NCBI GenBank assembly: GCA_024195265.1
Contig: JAJLRJ010000010.1
Span: 27,385,261-27,449,260 of the forward strand
DNA: 64,000 bases
Reading direction: 5' to 3'
Source of the DNA: Dendrophyllia cribrosa
Taxonomy: Eukaryota; Cnidaria; Anthozoa; Scleractinia; Dendrophylliidae
Part shown: positions 44,246 through 57,003 of the stretch, piece by piece
How the letters are laid out: every line of letters starts with the position of its first letter
How positions within the stretch are numbered: the first letter of the stretch is position 1
Program-made: the position numbers and the translations under genes
Notes under the pieces: generated by a model
Told to the model about the DNA's origin: nothing
Databases searched by the model: none
The model's input: the letters and a program-made list of their open reading frames with translations, nothing else

Positions 44246-44823
44246 TGTGTGTGATACCGGGACGACACCGAGAGCGGATTTGAATTGAATGGCAATTATG
44301 TAAACTTTTGTTTGATCGACGTTGGGAAGCTTAGTGATCGACTCTTGAATAAAGATTTAAATGCTGTTTGTTGACGTTTCTTTTGTTAACATTTTCCTGG
44401 AATTTAAACTCTTGACCCTTATATCGCAATGCTGTGAACAGGGGGTGTTATTAAAATTATTAGACTGACGGCCCTCTCTGTGAAAATGTTGACTATGACA
44501 ACTCACAAAACCTTCCAAGGTTAATTGTGAGACGCTAAAAAATGAGCGTTGCCCTTATTTACGTGTTTCTATGATTATTAAGGCGCAAATGTTTGAATAA
44601 ATATATGGACTTTTGGCCCATGGTACAAAATACTTCCCTTACTATCCCCACCCTTATCACTCCGAAGTTTTCTTAAAATATAATTAATTTTGTCATGCAT
44701 ATTTGCAGTCAAAGCTTCTAGAGATGCAACGATGTAGTTGCAGAACACTTTTTTCTCTTTCAAGGAGCATGTTTTCATTTCTATTTTAGATATTTGTATA
44801 ATTAACTAAAGATCTCAATCAAA
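44246..44823. promoter_or_regulatory. Shared upstream region of genes B and C
   Basis: 578 bp separate two divergent start codons of paralogous first exons, so both 5' UTRs and promoters must lie here unless there are upstream non-coding exons. I see no clear TATA box. Inference from arrangement. Confidence 0.4.
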
Positions 44824-45000
44824 ATGGCTGCTGGTAAAACGAAAAGCATTTACGAAATCGACGACATAGCAGAAATGTATCAAGCGATGGCGGCGCTCGA
44901 CATTTCATGCAAAGGATTAAAAACAATAGATGACATGAAATCTCGAGTAAGAGATGAATTAGGTCAGTCAGAAAAGGCGCCTATGTGGACTGCAGGACAG
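44824..45000 (+). CDS. Gene B exon 1: N-terminal helical domain
   Basis: ATG in AAAATGG context, 59 codons, ends CTGCAGGACAG before GTATGC. Predicted helical from IDDIAEMYQAMAALD and MKSRVRDELG. Homologous to the orphan exon at 44078-44245. Confidence 0.85.
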
Positions 45001-48000
45001 GTATGCAATTTTAATTTTATTAATGATATTTGTGCACAACAATATCCAGTGAATACCGTTTATGATCACGATCGATGTTTCTTCGCATATGTGACCCGTC
45101 ATACCTCGTTGACATCGTTTTACAACAGTATTTGAAATATCGGTCGTTGTTTCGGTGATAATTGAGATCTTGATCGACTTAAGCATGAGCACGGCACGAC
45201 AATACTGCTTTGAAATATATATACCTGAATCATTAGATATATTAATATATCTCTTCAGTGTTGTTCCCCGAACGGTGAGCCATGGGGTAACTATATACCT
45301 TCGTTGTCAAGCAAAGCACATACACAAACTGCACACCTTCAAATAAGTAATAGTTTATCTTAGTTTAGATTTTTACTTAAAACTGTCGGTAAAGCTGAAT
45401 TTTATGAAATGCTTACAACTGAAGTTTACATATAATATAAGAATATCTGGGTATAAATTAAACTGCTGCGAGGTTTATATGGTTTGACCCCCACCACATC
45501 AATGTCTGCGGATAAGGAAACTTACACCTTAAAATTTGAAATTTACGATATAACTTATTTTTAAAGCGCATAATTATTGTTCGTTCGTATACTGTATTGC
45601 TTTTTTGCCAATCTAGGCGTAGCTTTATTCGGAGTCGTCTTTTGTTACAGTTGTTACGGTTCATTAACATGCATGTAGACAGTGCAGACAGTGTATCTGA
45701 ACAAGCAGCTTCGCATATGCTTTAATAGCTTGTCAGATCTGCATTTATCAACTGCAAAGAATAAAGAAATAGCATTTCATATTTTAAACAACTTTTAAGC
45801 CCAGTTAAGACAATGATGCTCTCATTTATAACTTTCAGGTTTACCGGAAATTAGGTCAATTGGTTCCCAGAATATGTGAACTACGAATTTGAATCCTGTA
45901 GTATTTTGTAGTTTTGACAGTGTTTTGACAGGTCTGAAATATTTTTTTAATGTTTTGGATCCAAGGCCTAATTTTGGAAAACAATTAAACAAAATGTTTC
46001 TGATGTTATTAGTACAGTTGGCAATTTTAATTATTGGCATGCAAAAGTGCCAAATAGCAAAAAACCGTCGCTAATAATAATTTATAGGTAAATAACAGAC
46101 AACCCACAAGAGGACCGTACTTTAGAATTTACTTTGTAGGATTTTTAGTAGATGCGGATACAATTTAATTCTGCAAATCAAACGCGGAATGAATACCACA
46201 AATTGATATACCGAACAGTAATAAACGTGCAATTTTCTTTCATCGAGCGCTTCATCGAACTAGAATCTGTTGCTGATGATTCTAGCCACCTCCTGCTTCA
46301 TCAATAATCAATAATGTTGCTGTAAGCTGCCTTGAGAAATAAGGCTCTCTAAATATTTATGATTTATTTTAAACTATTGTTAGTAACTATGATTTTTAGG
46401 AACAAACAAAATTCACACATACACCTGTCATGTAACCGTTTAATAAATGCTGTACTTGTTATGAGTAAAATACCTTTAACAAATTTATTACAAATTCAAT
46501 TGAACATGTCTTTAAGACCTAAGGTTGTTGATTGACATAACTTGCTTCCTTTTTTAGGCATTTTCCATTTTGTCAAAAGCAAAAGACGATGATTCTAGGA
46601 AAAAGCAAGTTTTGTTAAACCTTTACAATGAAACGGAGAAGTTCCTGGATAAAACGGACCCCACACTTCTAACTCTGCTGCAACAGAACGTGGGTAACTT
46701 TAAAGAGAAGATGAAACATCACAAAGTGCAACTGGAACGGAGGGAATACTACCTACTTGTGGCAGGTAAATGATAACGAATCGACCTAACCCTATCACCT
46801 TTCAAGATAGTTTAATGTTATCTTTGCCCATGCAGACCAGAATAAATACCCAGCTTATGTTTCCTTTTTGTTGTGTTTTTACGGTATTCATCATATACTT
46901 GTTATTAGTTTTTCACCAACATTAAGACTCACTTGCACCATGAAATCAATATATGAAAATGTGTGTTAAAGGGCCGGTTACGCCATGGTGGTTTTTTTTT
47001 TGACTCAGACAGTGAGCGTCTTATTTCAAACACGAAAGCCTCTTAGAAACACCAAAAAGAAGACATGAAGCGAATACTTGAAGTAAGGACAAACCATAAT
47101 CAGTTTTAGCACATTTTCAAAAACACGTGATGAAATGAAGTTGAAAAACATTGGCCCAGTTTTTCAAGTTACAATCCATTTTCATCCTGGCCATCTGTAG
47201 TCAGAGACACTTGTTTATAGTTTTAGTGCACTTGTTAAGTAATTTTTTTAAATTACTTAACCAGTTTTGATTAAAATAAAAACTGGTCTTCTATTCTTGA
47301 ACCCCAGTTGCATAATTAAAAGTAAACTGCACTCAACTCAATTATGTCATGTGGCACTTTAAATAATAATAATAAAACACTTTTCAGTTTCCAATAGTAG
47401 ACAAACTGATTTGTACTATTTTCCATGGTTTGCCTCCCAAAATAACAGTTGTGAGATAATAAATATAAATATTCATGATTGACTTCCTAAAGAATTTCAA
47501 TGTGAGACAATCATGTTCTTGTTGCATGCTTCTGAAATTAATTTCCTACTGATTTCTAGCCTCCTCTCCACGTTGCATACATTTAAAAGTATTGATGATT
47601 CGGATTGGAACCAACTGATCATGTATACGTTCCGGCTCTAATTTTTAGGTTACGCCACAATTCACACCAGCTATAGATAGATTATGTTGGTAACTTTATA
47701 CCTTTACAGGAGAAACAGGCTCTGGAAAAAGTAGCTTGGTGAATCTAATTCTTGGAGAGGAGCTTCTTCCATATTCCGTTCTTAGCACAACTTCCACCAT
47801 TTGCGAGTTGAAGTTTGGTAAAGAACGAAAAATTGTAGCCCACTATAAAGACAAAGATCCTAAAACAGGGCTTACAAAAAAGACTATCCACTTAAAGGAG
47901 TATCAGACAGATTCGGCGGAGCAAAGCTACCTTCAACAAATTTCTCCTTACGTCCACGTGAAGAATGAACGCGAAAAGGGCTCAATTTTCAAGAAGATCG

Positions 48001-51000
48001 AACTGTTTTGGCCTCACAGTCTTTTAGAGGTAGATTTAGTATGCTTACATATATTGCTAATTAACGACAATGAAAACGTATAAGAAATTCCCTGAGCCAT
48101 GCGTAATTGGACAGTGCGATTCATGTGACTGCCATTATGAGGTTAATACTAACACAACATATTCCAAACATTCTATATATTTGTTTCCGCAACTGACATA
48201 TATTTCTTGGTGAAATGTTTTTTTCTTGCGCTGTCCCTATAATTTAATTTAGGGGGACCAACCTCATGTCACCTTATTTAACATTGTTTAGCAACTTATT
48301 TATTGAGGGACTGAGTTAATTAGTCTATAATTGGTCTGAATATTTGAGACACAAGAAGAACTGTGTTCCCGATCAAGATTTCCAAACAGCGAGAAGTGGG
48401 TTGAACGAGGTTTAGCTATTTTTTTAACTGACTTTGAGGTATTTTCATACCTAATGAAACACTTTTTCTAATGTTTGTTATAGCTTTTCAAACTTATCGT
48501 TAAGTGAAGAGAAAACGAGGGGATAAAATCACCAATTAAAATCGGGTCCCCAAACTATCGCCATGGTTATATTTTATTGTTCAGACTTGATGAATTGTTA
48601 ATAAGATAAAGAAGATACTACTTTGATATTCCCTTCGCATGAGGTTTGAATTTTCTTATCAGAGTGACATCTACACGTTTACTACTGTCTGTTTATGGAA
48701 CAGTGACTGTCCAAAAATAATATATTCATAATTGAAGTAATTACTACATACCTAAAACGTAACTTTTGACTTTGTATTTTAGAGAGGCGTAGTTATAATT
48801 GATAGTCCTGGCATCGGCGAGTCTGATATTATGGACGAAATAGTCACACAGTATTTGCCTCAGGCCTTCGCTTTCATTTATACCATCAACAGTGCAAACG
48901 CTGGAGGAGTGCAGAAGGATAGGGTAAGTACTGAACAGTTATTATAAGTACATAACCATCAAAGTATTAATAATTTTATCTTCTTTGATTAGTAACTTTG
49001 ATTACTCTTTTTAAAGAGTAATCAAAGTTACTAATCAAAGAAGATAAAATTATTAATACTTTGATGGTTATGTACTTAAAATTACAACTTTGATTACTAT
49101 GTAAAGCCTGGGGCCAACGTCGAAATCTAAGTCCAGTCGAATTTATTAAAAATAGGTTGGACAAAGAGTCGACTTAATTCCAGCGTGGTAGCAAACGTCG
49201 AACCTGCGTCGATCCTATTTCAAAAGTTGCACTTCATTAAAACACGGGAATAAGCACGTGTCCCCGCGCTATTCACTCGATGCGCGGCTAGTTACTGCTA
49301 GGACTTGCTAGCGAAATGCCGAAATACAGTGCTCGTCGGGCCTTTCTTTGGTACTTAATTGCGAAAAGTAGAAACAGAAGACTCGCATTACATACAGCTC
49401 TGAGCAACGGAAGGGGGGAAAATTTTATCTGGCAACAATTTGTTATGATATTTTACTGATCATGTGACTTAATGTTTCCATAGCAACAAGATTTTGACAG
49501 CCATAATTTTTGTAATTTGCATATTTTCCCCTTCGAATGAAGAAAAACAATGTTTATTGGTAAAACTTTTACATTTTTACGTCATTTGGCGTTTATTTAT
49601 TGGTTTTGATTAATTTTTAATCAATTTGGACGGTTTTTAAAAGGTTTTGAAAAATTTCAGAAATCCAAGATGGAGGATCCAAGATGGCGGACGTATAACC
49701 AATCATCTAATAACTACGTCATATGACGTCATCGTTCCATTGTGCGGACCGCAAAGAACACAGTTTTGGACGTACTATTGCCCCCTCCCCCCGCCCCAGG
49801 TTCAGGAACTGAAAAAAAGCCCAGGCAAAATGGGGTTAATGAGTTTGTGAATAGTAGATATTTCCCCTTTCAAATATCCACCACTATTCACCTCCACTTC
49901 GGTAAAAATTTGTCAAACATTTTAACGCCTCTGTTATATTACTGATACATATTAAATGTGACTGATTTTAAATGGAACAAATGTTCCGTGCTATAGCTTG
50001 TAAAGGATGACCAACGTAATAACTGATTTTGTTATTCTTGATTTACAGCTTGAAAAATTACTGGAAGAGGTAAGGAAAATCTCACATGACGGACAAGGAG
50101 GATTCCCGTCCAAGTGTGCTTTGTTCGTGTGTAACAAGTGGGACCAAGTGCCAGAGAAAGAAAGTAAAGAGGTCAAGCATCATGTGATCAGAAAACTGCA
50201 AAGGTGTTGGCCTGGACTTGATCCACAGACACAGATCATCTACATGTCAACCATGAAAGCCAGTAAAGCTCAAAACCACGGTTTTATTACCGACGGCTTT
50301 TCCACTCTGATGAATAGTTTGAGGTGCATGGTCTTGAAGAGCATTGGAGCTAGGCTGGAATATCATTGGAAGTAAGTATTATTGTACATCTATTAAGAAA
50401 CCCAGTTTATTTGACAGTCTCTTAAGATCATAAAGCAAAGGGTAAACTGACTTCAAAAGCGCAGCGCTGTTGTAACTGTTGTGATACTGATAAATCAAAT
50501 ATTTTCTCGCAAATATAATTTCCATGCCTTTTCTCTCCGTGTGATGTTACTTTTATCCTAGTGGTCCTGCGACTCGTAAGGAGTTAAGTTTGCCCCCTCT
50601 TAGAATTGAGGGTGGATCACGGGACCTGAACCAAGCCATGCGAGTATCATTCGCCTTGATCAATCTACGGTGCACACGTATTTTCGTTCATCTCCCCTCC
50701 ATTCCAGGTCCTGTCTACTTTTTGTGTTACTCACTAATTTAGTGTCGTTTCGTTTTCAGTGCCCGCTCCTTTACTGGGCCAAACTATGTATCATGGATTC
50801 TTCTGATGAAATTTGGTGTTAGCCCATTCTCTCGTCTTTTTATTGCCCAATGAACAGATCTCAGCCAAGACAACACTGGGGGAGTGCTTTTTAAGGTGTA
50901 AAGAGAAAAGGCATAAAAGGGGATTACGTCGATTTAGTATTAGCAGTCTCGAATTTAAATTTCAAACAAACGAACGCGCCCACCCTAAAACCTAGAAATA

Positions 51001-54000
51001 GATTCAAAAGCGATATCCACTTTTATTCTGTATTTCTTTGAAACATAGATCGGCAGGTATAGATCTTATTATTTTCGTTGTTCTCTTGTTTCAGATGGTT
51101 GGATTCTCTTCTTTCACGAACAATATACCAGGCAAAGGCCTTCGTGATGAATGCTTCCAGAGATCGTGATAAAGTTGCTAAGAAAATGATGCTGATTGTT
51201 CTGCGCTTGATCATGATCGAAGATGAACAAAACCAAGTGATAGAAGATCTTCATCGATATTTGAAGTCTCGTGTGGACGGCGCTTTGCAGAAACTATCCG
51301 AGTATCTCTCTTCTGAAGATGTTAAAGCCCGCTTCACATCATGGACCTTAGATGAAGTCCCAAAGGCAGAAGATTCCTGGGAAGTAACAAGAAACCAAAT
51401 CACAAAAGTGCTATCAAACCGACTGCGAGAATTCATAGAGCAATGGGAAGAAGATATCAAGGTGTTTGCAAATGCTCGTGAGTCCCTCGTGCAACACTTT
51501 CAGAGACGCTACAACTTTGTTGAAGGGCAGCTGCGGAACCTCCAAGGTGCTATCACAGATGACATTCCAGATGTTCCAGAATCTCAACCTCTTGAAAGAG
51601 ACTTGACTATGACTGAAAAAGTCATCATTGGTGTCACTAGTCCAATTTGGGTTCCACTTGGCCTGGTGGCTTTGGTGATTGGTGTTCCCGTTGTCGGTAT
51701 CATGGCTATTAAAAGCAAACTGGAGAATAAAAGAAAAAACAAGAAGTTCGAAGATGACAAGTGCGCTTTCATGACAGAGATCTCCACAGAGTATCTTGAA
51801 GTTGCCAAAGACGAAAGTGTCCTAAAAGCTTTCGTGAAGGATCAAATGAAAGAAGCTAAAATCTGCCTCAAGCAAATTGAAGCCCGACTGCCAGAGTTAA
51901 TAGAAGCAGACAAAATGCTGTGCAAACAGCTCCGCGATGAAACACGTTCACAGAAAGACGTACAGCAACTCTACGAACCAATAATGGATGAAGGTTCTAG
52001 TCTTAGAGGACATCTAGCGGTATTTGGGATTACAGAAGTTCGTGCCACCGACATCAGTAGCGAGGACTTGGACTGGGAAGAAATCACGTCCTCCCGACTT
52101 GGAAGTGGTGCGTTTGGTGTTGTGTACCAGGGAGCGATGAGACGAAAGGGAGTCGCCCATTCCGTGGCCTTGAAGGTGTTCAACGAAGTGCTCGATGACA
52201 AAAATTCAAGCCTTATCATGGCTGAGGTGGAAATTTTGAGGTGAGCACAATTTTCAGCGTTTTGTTCTCTTAAACGCTCAAAATTAATTTGGATTTAACT
52301 ACAAAGTCAGGGTCACCCAGATCTACTCAAGAGAGGATGAAGGTATGCCAATAACAACTTGTCACCAGCAAAAATTAAGAAATTTGTCAACGTCTAGTAG
52401 GGATATTAGATATTAAATCTCCGAACTGAACAAATTTGATCGGTACAGAAAACTTAACGCCAATAGGAATCAATGTAAATCTCATTGGCGTTGTTTCTAA
52501 AAAAATCTTTCTCAAATGTTAAGATATAACTTTGTCGAGTCTCCAACAATAGAAAACGCGATAAAGTTATTAAATTAATACAATCCCACGTACATAAATA
52601 TAAATTTGATTTATTTGAAAACATCTTAGTAGTATTTATTTTGAGAGTGCCCGAGTTTGACGTAGGACAACTGCTATCTTGTCGCAGACTTCATCTGACC
52701 AGAATAGTTGGTGATACCGCAATCCGATCCCTTAAAAGTTGATTGTCACCAATGTAATACGTTATCGAGATATAAAAAAAATCTTGACCAGCCAACTTAA
52801 AACGGAAACGTGTTACTCTAATACGAGTAACTACAGGTTGTAGGGACATAGGATCAAAAAATAATTACAAATATATAGAGTACCCAGAGAGTATAATAAT
52901 TAACATGTCAAACTAAATCAGGGATAATAGTTTTTAGTTTGTCACAATTGATATGAAATATCAACTCATCGCCTGCTCAAAATACCAACCACATGCAGGA
53001 AGAGCATGTTGGTGTTGTTGGAGAGAAAGGGGGATGGGAACGTAAACGAGGTCCCCTTTAATACTGCGTTTACTTTTTTCAATTCAGAAAACTAGACCAC
53101 CCTCACATTGTAACGTTTTATGGCACATCACTGATCAGGGAACGAAACACCGTCAGAATGATCCTGGTCATGGAAAAGTGCAAAGGAAACTTGAAGAGTC
53201 ACATATTTGGACACCCCGAGTTAGCTCCTGGAAAATCAAGAAATCCTATTGTCGTTAGAAACGTTTGTGAGTGGGTGACACAGATTACTGCAGCTCTGAC
53301 GTACATTCATGAGCAGGGAATTGTCCATAGAGATCTCAAGTTAGAAAACATCTTGGTAAGAGAGTTACTTATGTATGCCGTAAGTCTGGGCCTGATTGTT
53401 CAAAATGAGTAGATATTGCTAACGTTAACAAAACCATACAGTAAGGTTATCTACTGGATAGAGATGTATCTAGACTTAACTGCTGTTTATAGAATAACGC
53501 GTACATAGATATCCCTGATGTATGGTGGTCTATGATTGCTACAGTAAAAAGTGATAAAAATTTTAAGAAAATAATGAAAAAAATTAAAATATATAATATA
53601 CAAATGAAAAAGAAATAAAGATCGTTTTGATTTTAAAAATACTTTGTTTCTAATTTTAAACTAGGCCACTATACTGATCCTTTTTTTAAAGGGTTCAAAG
53701 TTAGTGAACAATTTGCATTACTCGGTGAGTAAAGTACAACGAAAAACAAAAGTGATAAAAAAATGGATTGAATGAAATGGGCATTGTGGTAGCCTTAAAC
53801 AACTAACTAATTGTCTCCTGACTCGAATGCACTCTTTAGGCAACGTGCATGTTTTACTTAATTGCACTTTGGTGTGCTGTTTTCATCGTCCACACAATCT
53901 AGCTATTACCATTCTAGATATTCCAGTTACAAGAGTTCACAGTAGGTGCTTTGAACGATTGAGGGAGCCGAAGAAAAAAAACAACAACAAATAAATGAAA

Positions 54001-54973
54001 GTAGGGAAGGGTAGATGGTAACGGCCCTGGATTTGTTTTATATGAAGCCATTAGCACCCGTGCTAATTAAAAGGACGAAGTTGAAATCCACGGGAGAAAT
54101 TGAGGCGTTAGGGTAGTCCTTCTCGTCCCATGGGTGGACATAAGGTGTTCACGTCTTCGTCTTTGTTACTGTCATTTATGCCTCATACCATTTCAAAGGT
54201 CACGACGCCAGGTATGTTTGTCTACAACGTTTTGTTGGTCTACAACGTTTTCTGCTTTCCTGGGTAATCCAATCCAACACTTGCTTTATATACTTCCCCT
54301 TTTTCTAAGCGTGAGTGCAACCCATCGCCACTCTTCCTTATAATGTTGACCATTGTCTACTTCTGTCCTGGCCGCTTCCATTATTCTGTGAGAATATTTT
54401 ATAGGTCACAAGATCCTGAGTTTATGTTGAAGGCATTTGTTGAGGATGATCTGGACTTGTTTCAAGAGAGCGGTATTTTTCTGACATGTTTATAAGCCTT
54501 GGTTCATCACCTAGATCCGCCACCTTGTGGTCTTGATCAATTTATTTGTCGTATGAAGTGGTATATATTTCTTTTCTTTGTAGTTGTCAGAGGAAAACTC
54601 AGTGAAGGTGACAGACGTTGGCGTATCTAAACCAGCAGTAGACATCACAGGAACTATCGCGGGCACCCCTCTTTACCTTGCACCCGAAGTGTTCCACTCC
54701 CAGGTGTATGACAGCAAAGCTGACATCTACAGTCTAGGGATAATGCTGTGGGAGATCTGGTACGGAGAGCAGGCATTCGCTAACGTTAAAGTACCAAAAT
54801 TGGAAGCTTTTTTTAGCTTGGTGGATGAAGGCTATCGCCCTAAAGCTGTCAAAGGTTGCAAGCAGCCTCCTCCCAACTGGCAAAATATGATGAACCAGTG
54901 TTGGCAGGGGAATCCAGAGGAGCGCCCAACAGCTAGAAAATGTTATGAATTCACATTTAAAGTACTCTCTTGA
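44824..54973 (+). CDS. GTPase-kinase gene B (DSTYK-like), complete, eight exons
   Basis: Eight exons (44824-45000, 46558-46765, 47710-48029, 48783-48923, 50049-50371, 51095-52240, 53088-53355, 54584-54973) sum to 2973 nt, giving 990 residues and a stop. All borders are GT-AG and all phases agree. In order: a short helical N-terminal domain, dynamin-like GTPase motifs (P-loop GETGSGKS at residues 129-136, DSPG at 242-245, NKWD at 311-314), a long helical stalk, a hydrophobic hairpin near 566-597, and a kinase domain from about 716 to the end. Kinase residues seen: glycine loop 726 onward, Lys750, HRD 852-854, Asn859, Asp872 in DVG, APE 894-896. The residues needed for catalysis are there. Nearest known family by order and motifs is DSTYK; in vertebrates it is a cytoplasmic or membrane-linked kinase. 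The GTP-binding part here is much better preserved than I expect for DSTYK, so this may be a cnidarian branch of its own. Confidence 0.9.
46558..46765 (+). CDS. Gene B exon 2: helical segment before the P-loop
   Basis: Follows TTTTTTAG. Encodes FSILSKAKDDDSRKK and helical NFKEKMKHHKVQLERREYYLLVA, ending with the first base of the P-loop glycine codon (phase 1). Confidence 0.85.
47710..48029 (+). CDS. Gene B exon 3: P-loop and switch I
   Basis: Follows TTTACAG. Encodes GETGSGKSSLVNLILGEELL, the nucleotide-binding P-loop and first helix, then VLSTTSTICELKFG, where the threonines suit the switch I magnesium ligand. Ends TTAGAG before GTAGAT. Confidence 0.9.
48783..48923 (+). CDS. Gene B exon 4: DxxG motif
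   Basis: 47 codons, phase 0-0. RGVVIIDSPGIGESD is the Walker B strand with DSPG (G3). FAFIYTINSANAGG is the next core strand, as in dynamin-family GTPases. Donor GTAAGT at 48924. Confidence 0.9.
48945..49078. repeat. Perfect 134-bp palindrome in gene B intron 4
   Basis: The 66-bp arm 48945-49010 is the exact reverse complement of 49013-49078, with only TT between them. The arm starts TAAGTACATAACCATCAAAG and is AT-rich. It begins 21 bp after the exon 4 donor. In RNA it would fold into a nearly loop-less 66-bp hairpin. Confidence 0.95.
50049..50371 (+). CDS. Gene B exon 5: NKWD
   Basis: Follows TTTACAG, starts on codon CTT. Contains CALFVCNKWDQVP with the G4 motif and the same WPGLDPQTQIIYMST block as gene A. 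Ends TGG AA before GTAAGT. Confidence 0.9.
51095..52240 (+). CDS. Gene B exon 6: stalk, hydrophobic hairpin, kinase N-lobe
   Basis: 381 full codons plus split codons at both ends. The stalk is highly charged. The stretch with VTSPIWVPLGLVALV then GVPVVGIMAI is about 30 hydrophobic residues with a proline-glycine middle, fitting a membrane hairpin. N-lobe: LGSGAFGVVYQG with all three glycines, VALKVFN, MAEVEILR. Confidence 0.9.
53088..53355 (+). CDS. Gene B exon 7: hinge and catalytic loop
   Basis: 89 codons after the split Arg. KLDHPHIVTFYGTS, VMEKCKGNL and GIVHRDLKLENIL. Ends TTG before GTAAGA. Confidence 0.9.
54584..54973 (+). CDS. Gene B exon 8: kinase C-lobe and stop
   Basis: Follows TTTGTAG. 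VKVTDVGVSKP has DVG instead of DFG, then GTPLYLAPEVF, YSLGIMLWEIWYGE and RPTARKCYEF. TGA at 54971-54973. Six to eight residues shorter at the C-terminus than gene A. Confidence 0.9.
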   Translation: MSEENSVKVTDVGVSKPAVDITGTIAGTPLYLAPEVFHSQVYDSKADIYSLGIMLWEIWYGEQAFANVKVPKLEAFFSLVDEGYRPKAVKGCKQPPPNWQNMMNQCWQGNPEERPTARKCYEFTFKVLS

Positions 54974-55071
54974 AGTAGATGTATAAAAAATCCGGGAATT
55001 ATAGTTTTCTTTAATTATCGTTTGTCTCACGATGTAGTTAGTCACGACGTTTCAACCGCTTACAGGTAGTC

Positions 55072-56110
55072 TTTATCAGGCGACCCATCGATGTTATCAT
55101 CTAAAGTGATTACATGGTGAGACAAACGAAATGAAATGAACATCCATATTTTTCATGCCCAATTCAATTGTTAAGTCATGGAGAAGTTAGTTTTAAAGGA
55201 AACTATGATGCTGCGTAAGGGGATGTAGTGAAACACGAAAAGTAGGTTTTATGAACAGAGTTGATAAGAAAAATTGGCCACCGTAAATACTGACTTTCAA
55301 GCGCTAGCCCTTTGTCAGAGCGCTTTACAGTGTCCAATTTACCCCATCAACGCATTATATATTTATGTACATTAATTAAGTGCCTAAAGTTAAATATTGA
55401 AACATAATGACCTCCAACCAACGCGTATCAAAACAGATCAGTCATGGTAGCCGTCACAAACGTGAACTTGACCCGATATGGTGAAAATATTGTTTCAATT
55501 TGTCTGGAAAACACTGGCGTCGACGAATTAACAGAAAGTTATGCAATTCTTTAATTTTTGGATGAAAAGTATTCGACCCAATTTTATTCGAAAACGCTCA
55601 CGTGGAATTTCTTCAAACTTTGCAGTCTTGAAGACCTACTATACTATAAGATGCATACAGTCGTTGTAATAGTTCAGGTTAAAAACTAATATGCAAAAAC
55701 TATGACGTCATTAGATCGTTGTTATGGTAACATCAATGTCAATCTTCTTTTTTTTGGAAAATTTCATTCCATATCTAGTATTTGTGTGAAGCAGCATGTC
55801 TGGCCGAGCTCAGACAGTGAAATACCAGCTATTCAAAGTTGGGATGTTGTGTCACCAAAAAACCCTGTTGAGCCACCTTAATGCTGGTTTTTATCAGGTG
55901 ACCCCATCGATGTAATCATCTAAAGCGATAAATCGTAAGAAAAATGAAATGAAATTTCTTGTGGATTAAGGGATAGTTTCTCAACAAACTGTGTTACTGC
56001 GACGGTGTGGTGGTCAATCAACTATGACTGATCTATCTTGATATGCGTTGGTTGGTTGTTCAGCGCGTACATTGACCTCCAACCAACTCATATCAATCAG
56101 TCATGGTAGT
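55072..56110. repeat. Scattered related repeats after gene B
   Basis: CATCGATGT(T/A)ATCATCTAAAG occurs at about 55087 and 55908. CCTCCAACCAACxCxTATCA with CAGTCATGGTAG occurs at about 55410 and 56071, and inverted at about 56022. This suggests one or two degraded transposons. No gene seen. Confidence 0.5.
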
Positions 56111-56850
56111 CGAACAGATGATGGATGGAACACAGAGTTGATTCGGATAAGCTGCAGAATACCCCGCAACTTATTTGCATTTCGTTGAATGGCAAAAGTG
56201 CCTATTTTGTTTTGCCTAGTTCTACAAAGCATTTCGACACATGTAAACGAAGTTATCGGGAGTTGCGGGGGTATTAGTTATTGCAAGTGGCGGCTTTTGA
56301 GAGTCACAACACTGCAAAATTTAAAGTTAGAACAATTATGCAAAATTATCACGTTGACCAATCAGTGCTCATGTCTGGATTCGGGACAGATTTACGTCAT
56401 CCGTATAAAATGGTAAATCGCAAACGACTCTAGCAAAGATCCCCTGCAGCGCCCTAACCTATAATATTTGTCTTGTAGAACATATCACAGGTTATCTATC
56501 AAAAGGGTTGGTTGCAACCACCTTCCCTTCTTATACCATGGTAAGGGTTTACATGTAGGTTTGCGTGTACGTTTCGGGTTAAGCTAGTTTGGATATTTTG
56601 TGAGAAAACTATTAGACCATCGCTGCCTCCCAAGAGAAAATAAATTCCCATCGGCTCGTTCGCTGGTTCCAGGCTCACCTAGCTTTTTTTCTTGATTCAA
56701 GCTCTCCCGCTTGACTTACCGAAAATAGACAGCTAGCAGTCTAATACTGAAATGCCGTTTAAACACTTTTATTAGCAGATAACACTTTGCAAGTGGTACG
56801 CAAGCCAATAATATTGTTTCAGATCACGGCTTGCCTTATGTGAGCCATAA

Positions 56851-56972
56851 ATAGATCCCCGTTCACGAACCCGATTATCTCGAATCTCTCGTTATCTGGT
56901 CTTGAAAAAATCGGAGAAAACTCTTAAGGGGGTTGAATGCAGACCCCTGCAAGTGGAATTCAGACCCTCCCT

Positions 56973-57003
<31 letters not shown>

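Noticed and set aside
44578..44778. 66-codon - strand frame between genes B and C
   Set aside because: No homology to the family, no splice signal, and it overlaps the expected promoter region.
48976..49164. 62-codon - strand frame
   Set aside because: It runs through the perfect palindrome and adjacent AT-rich intron.
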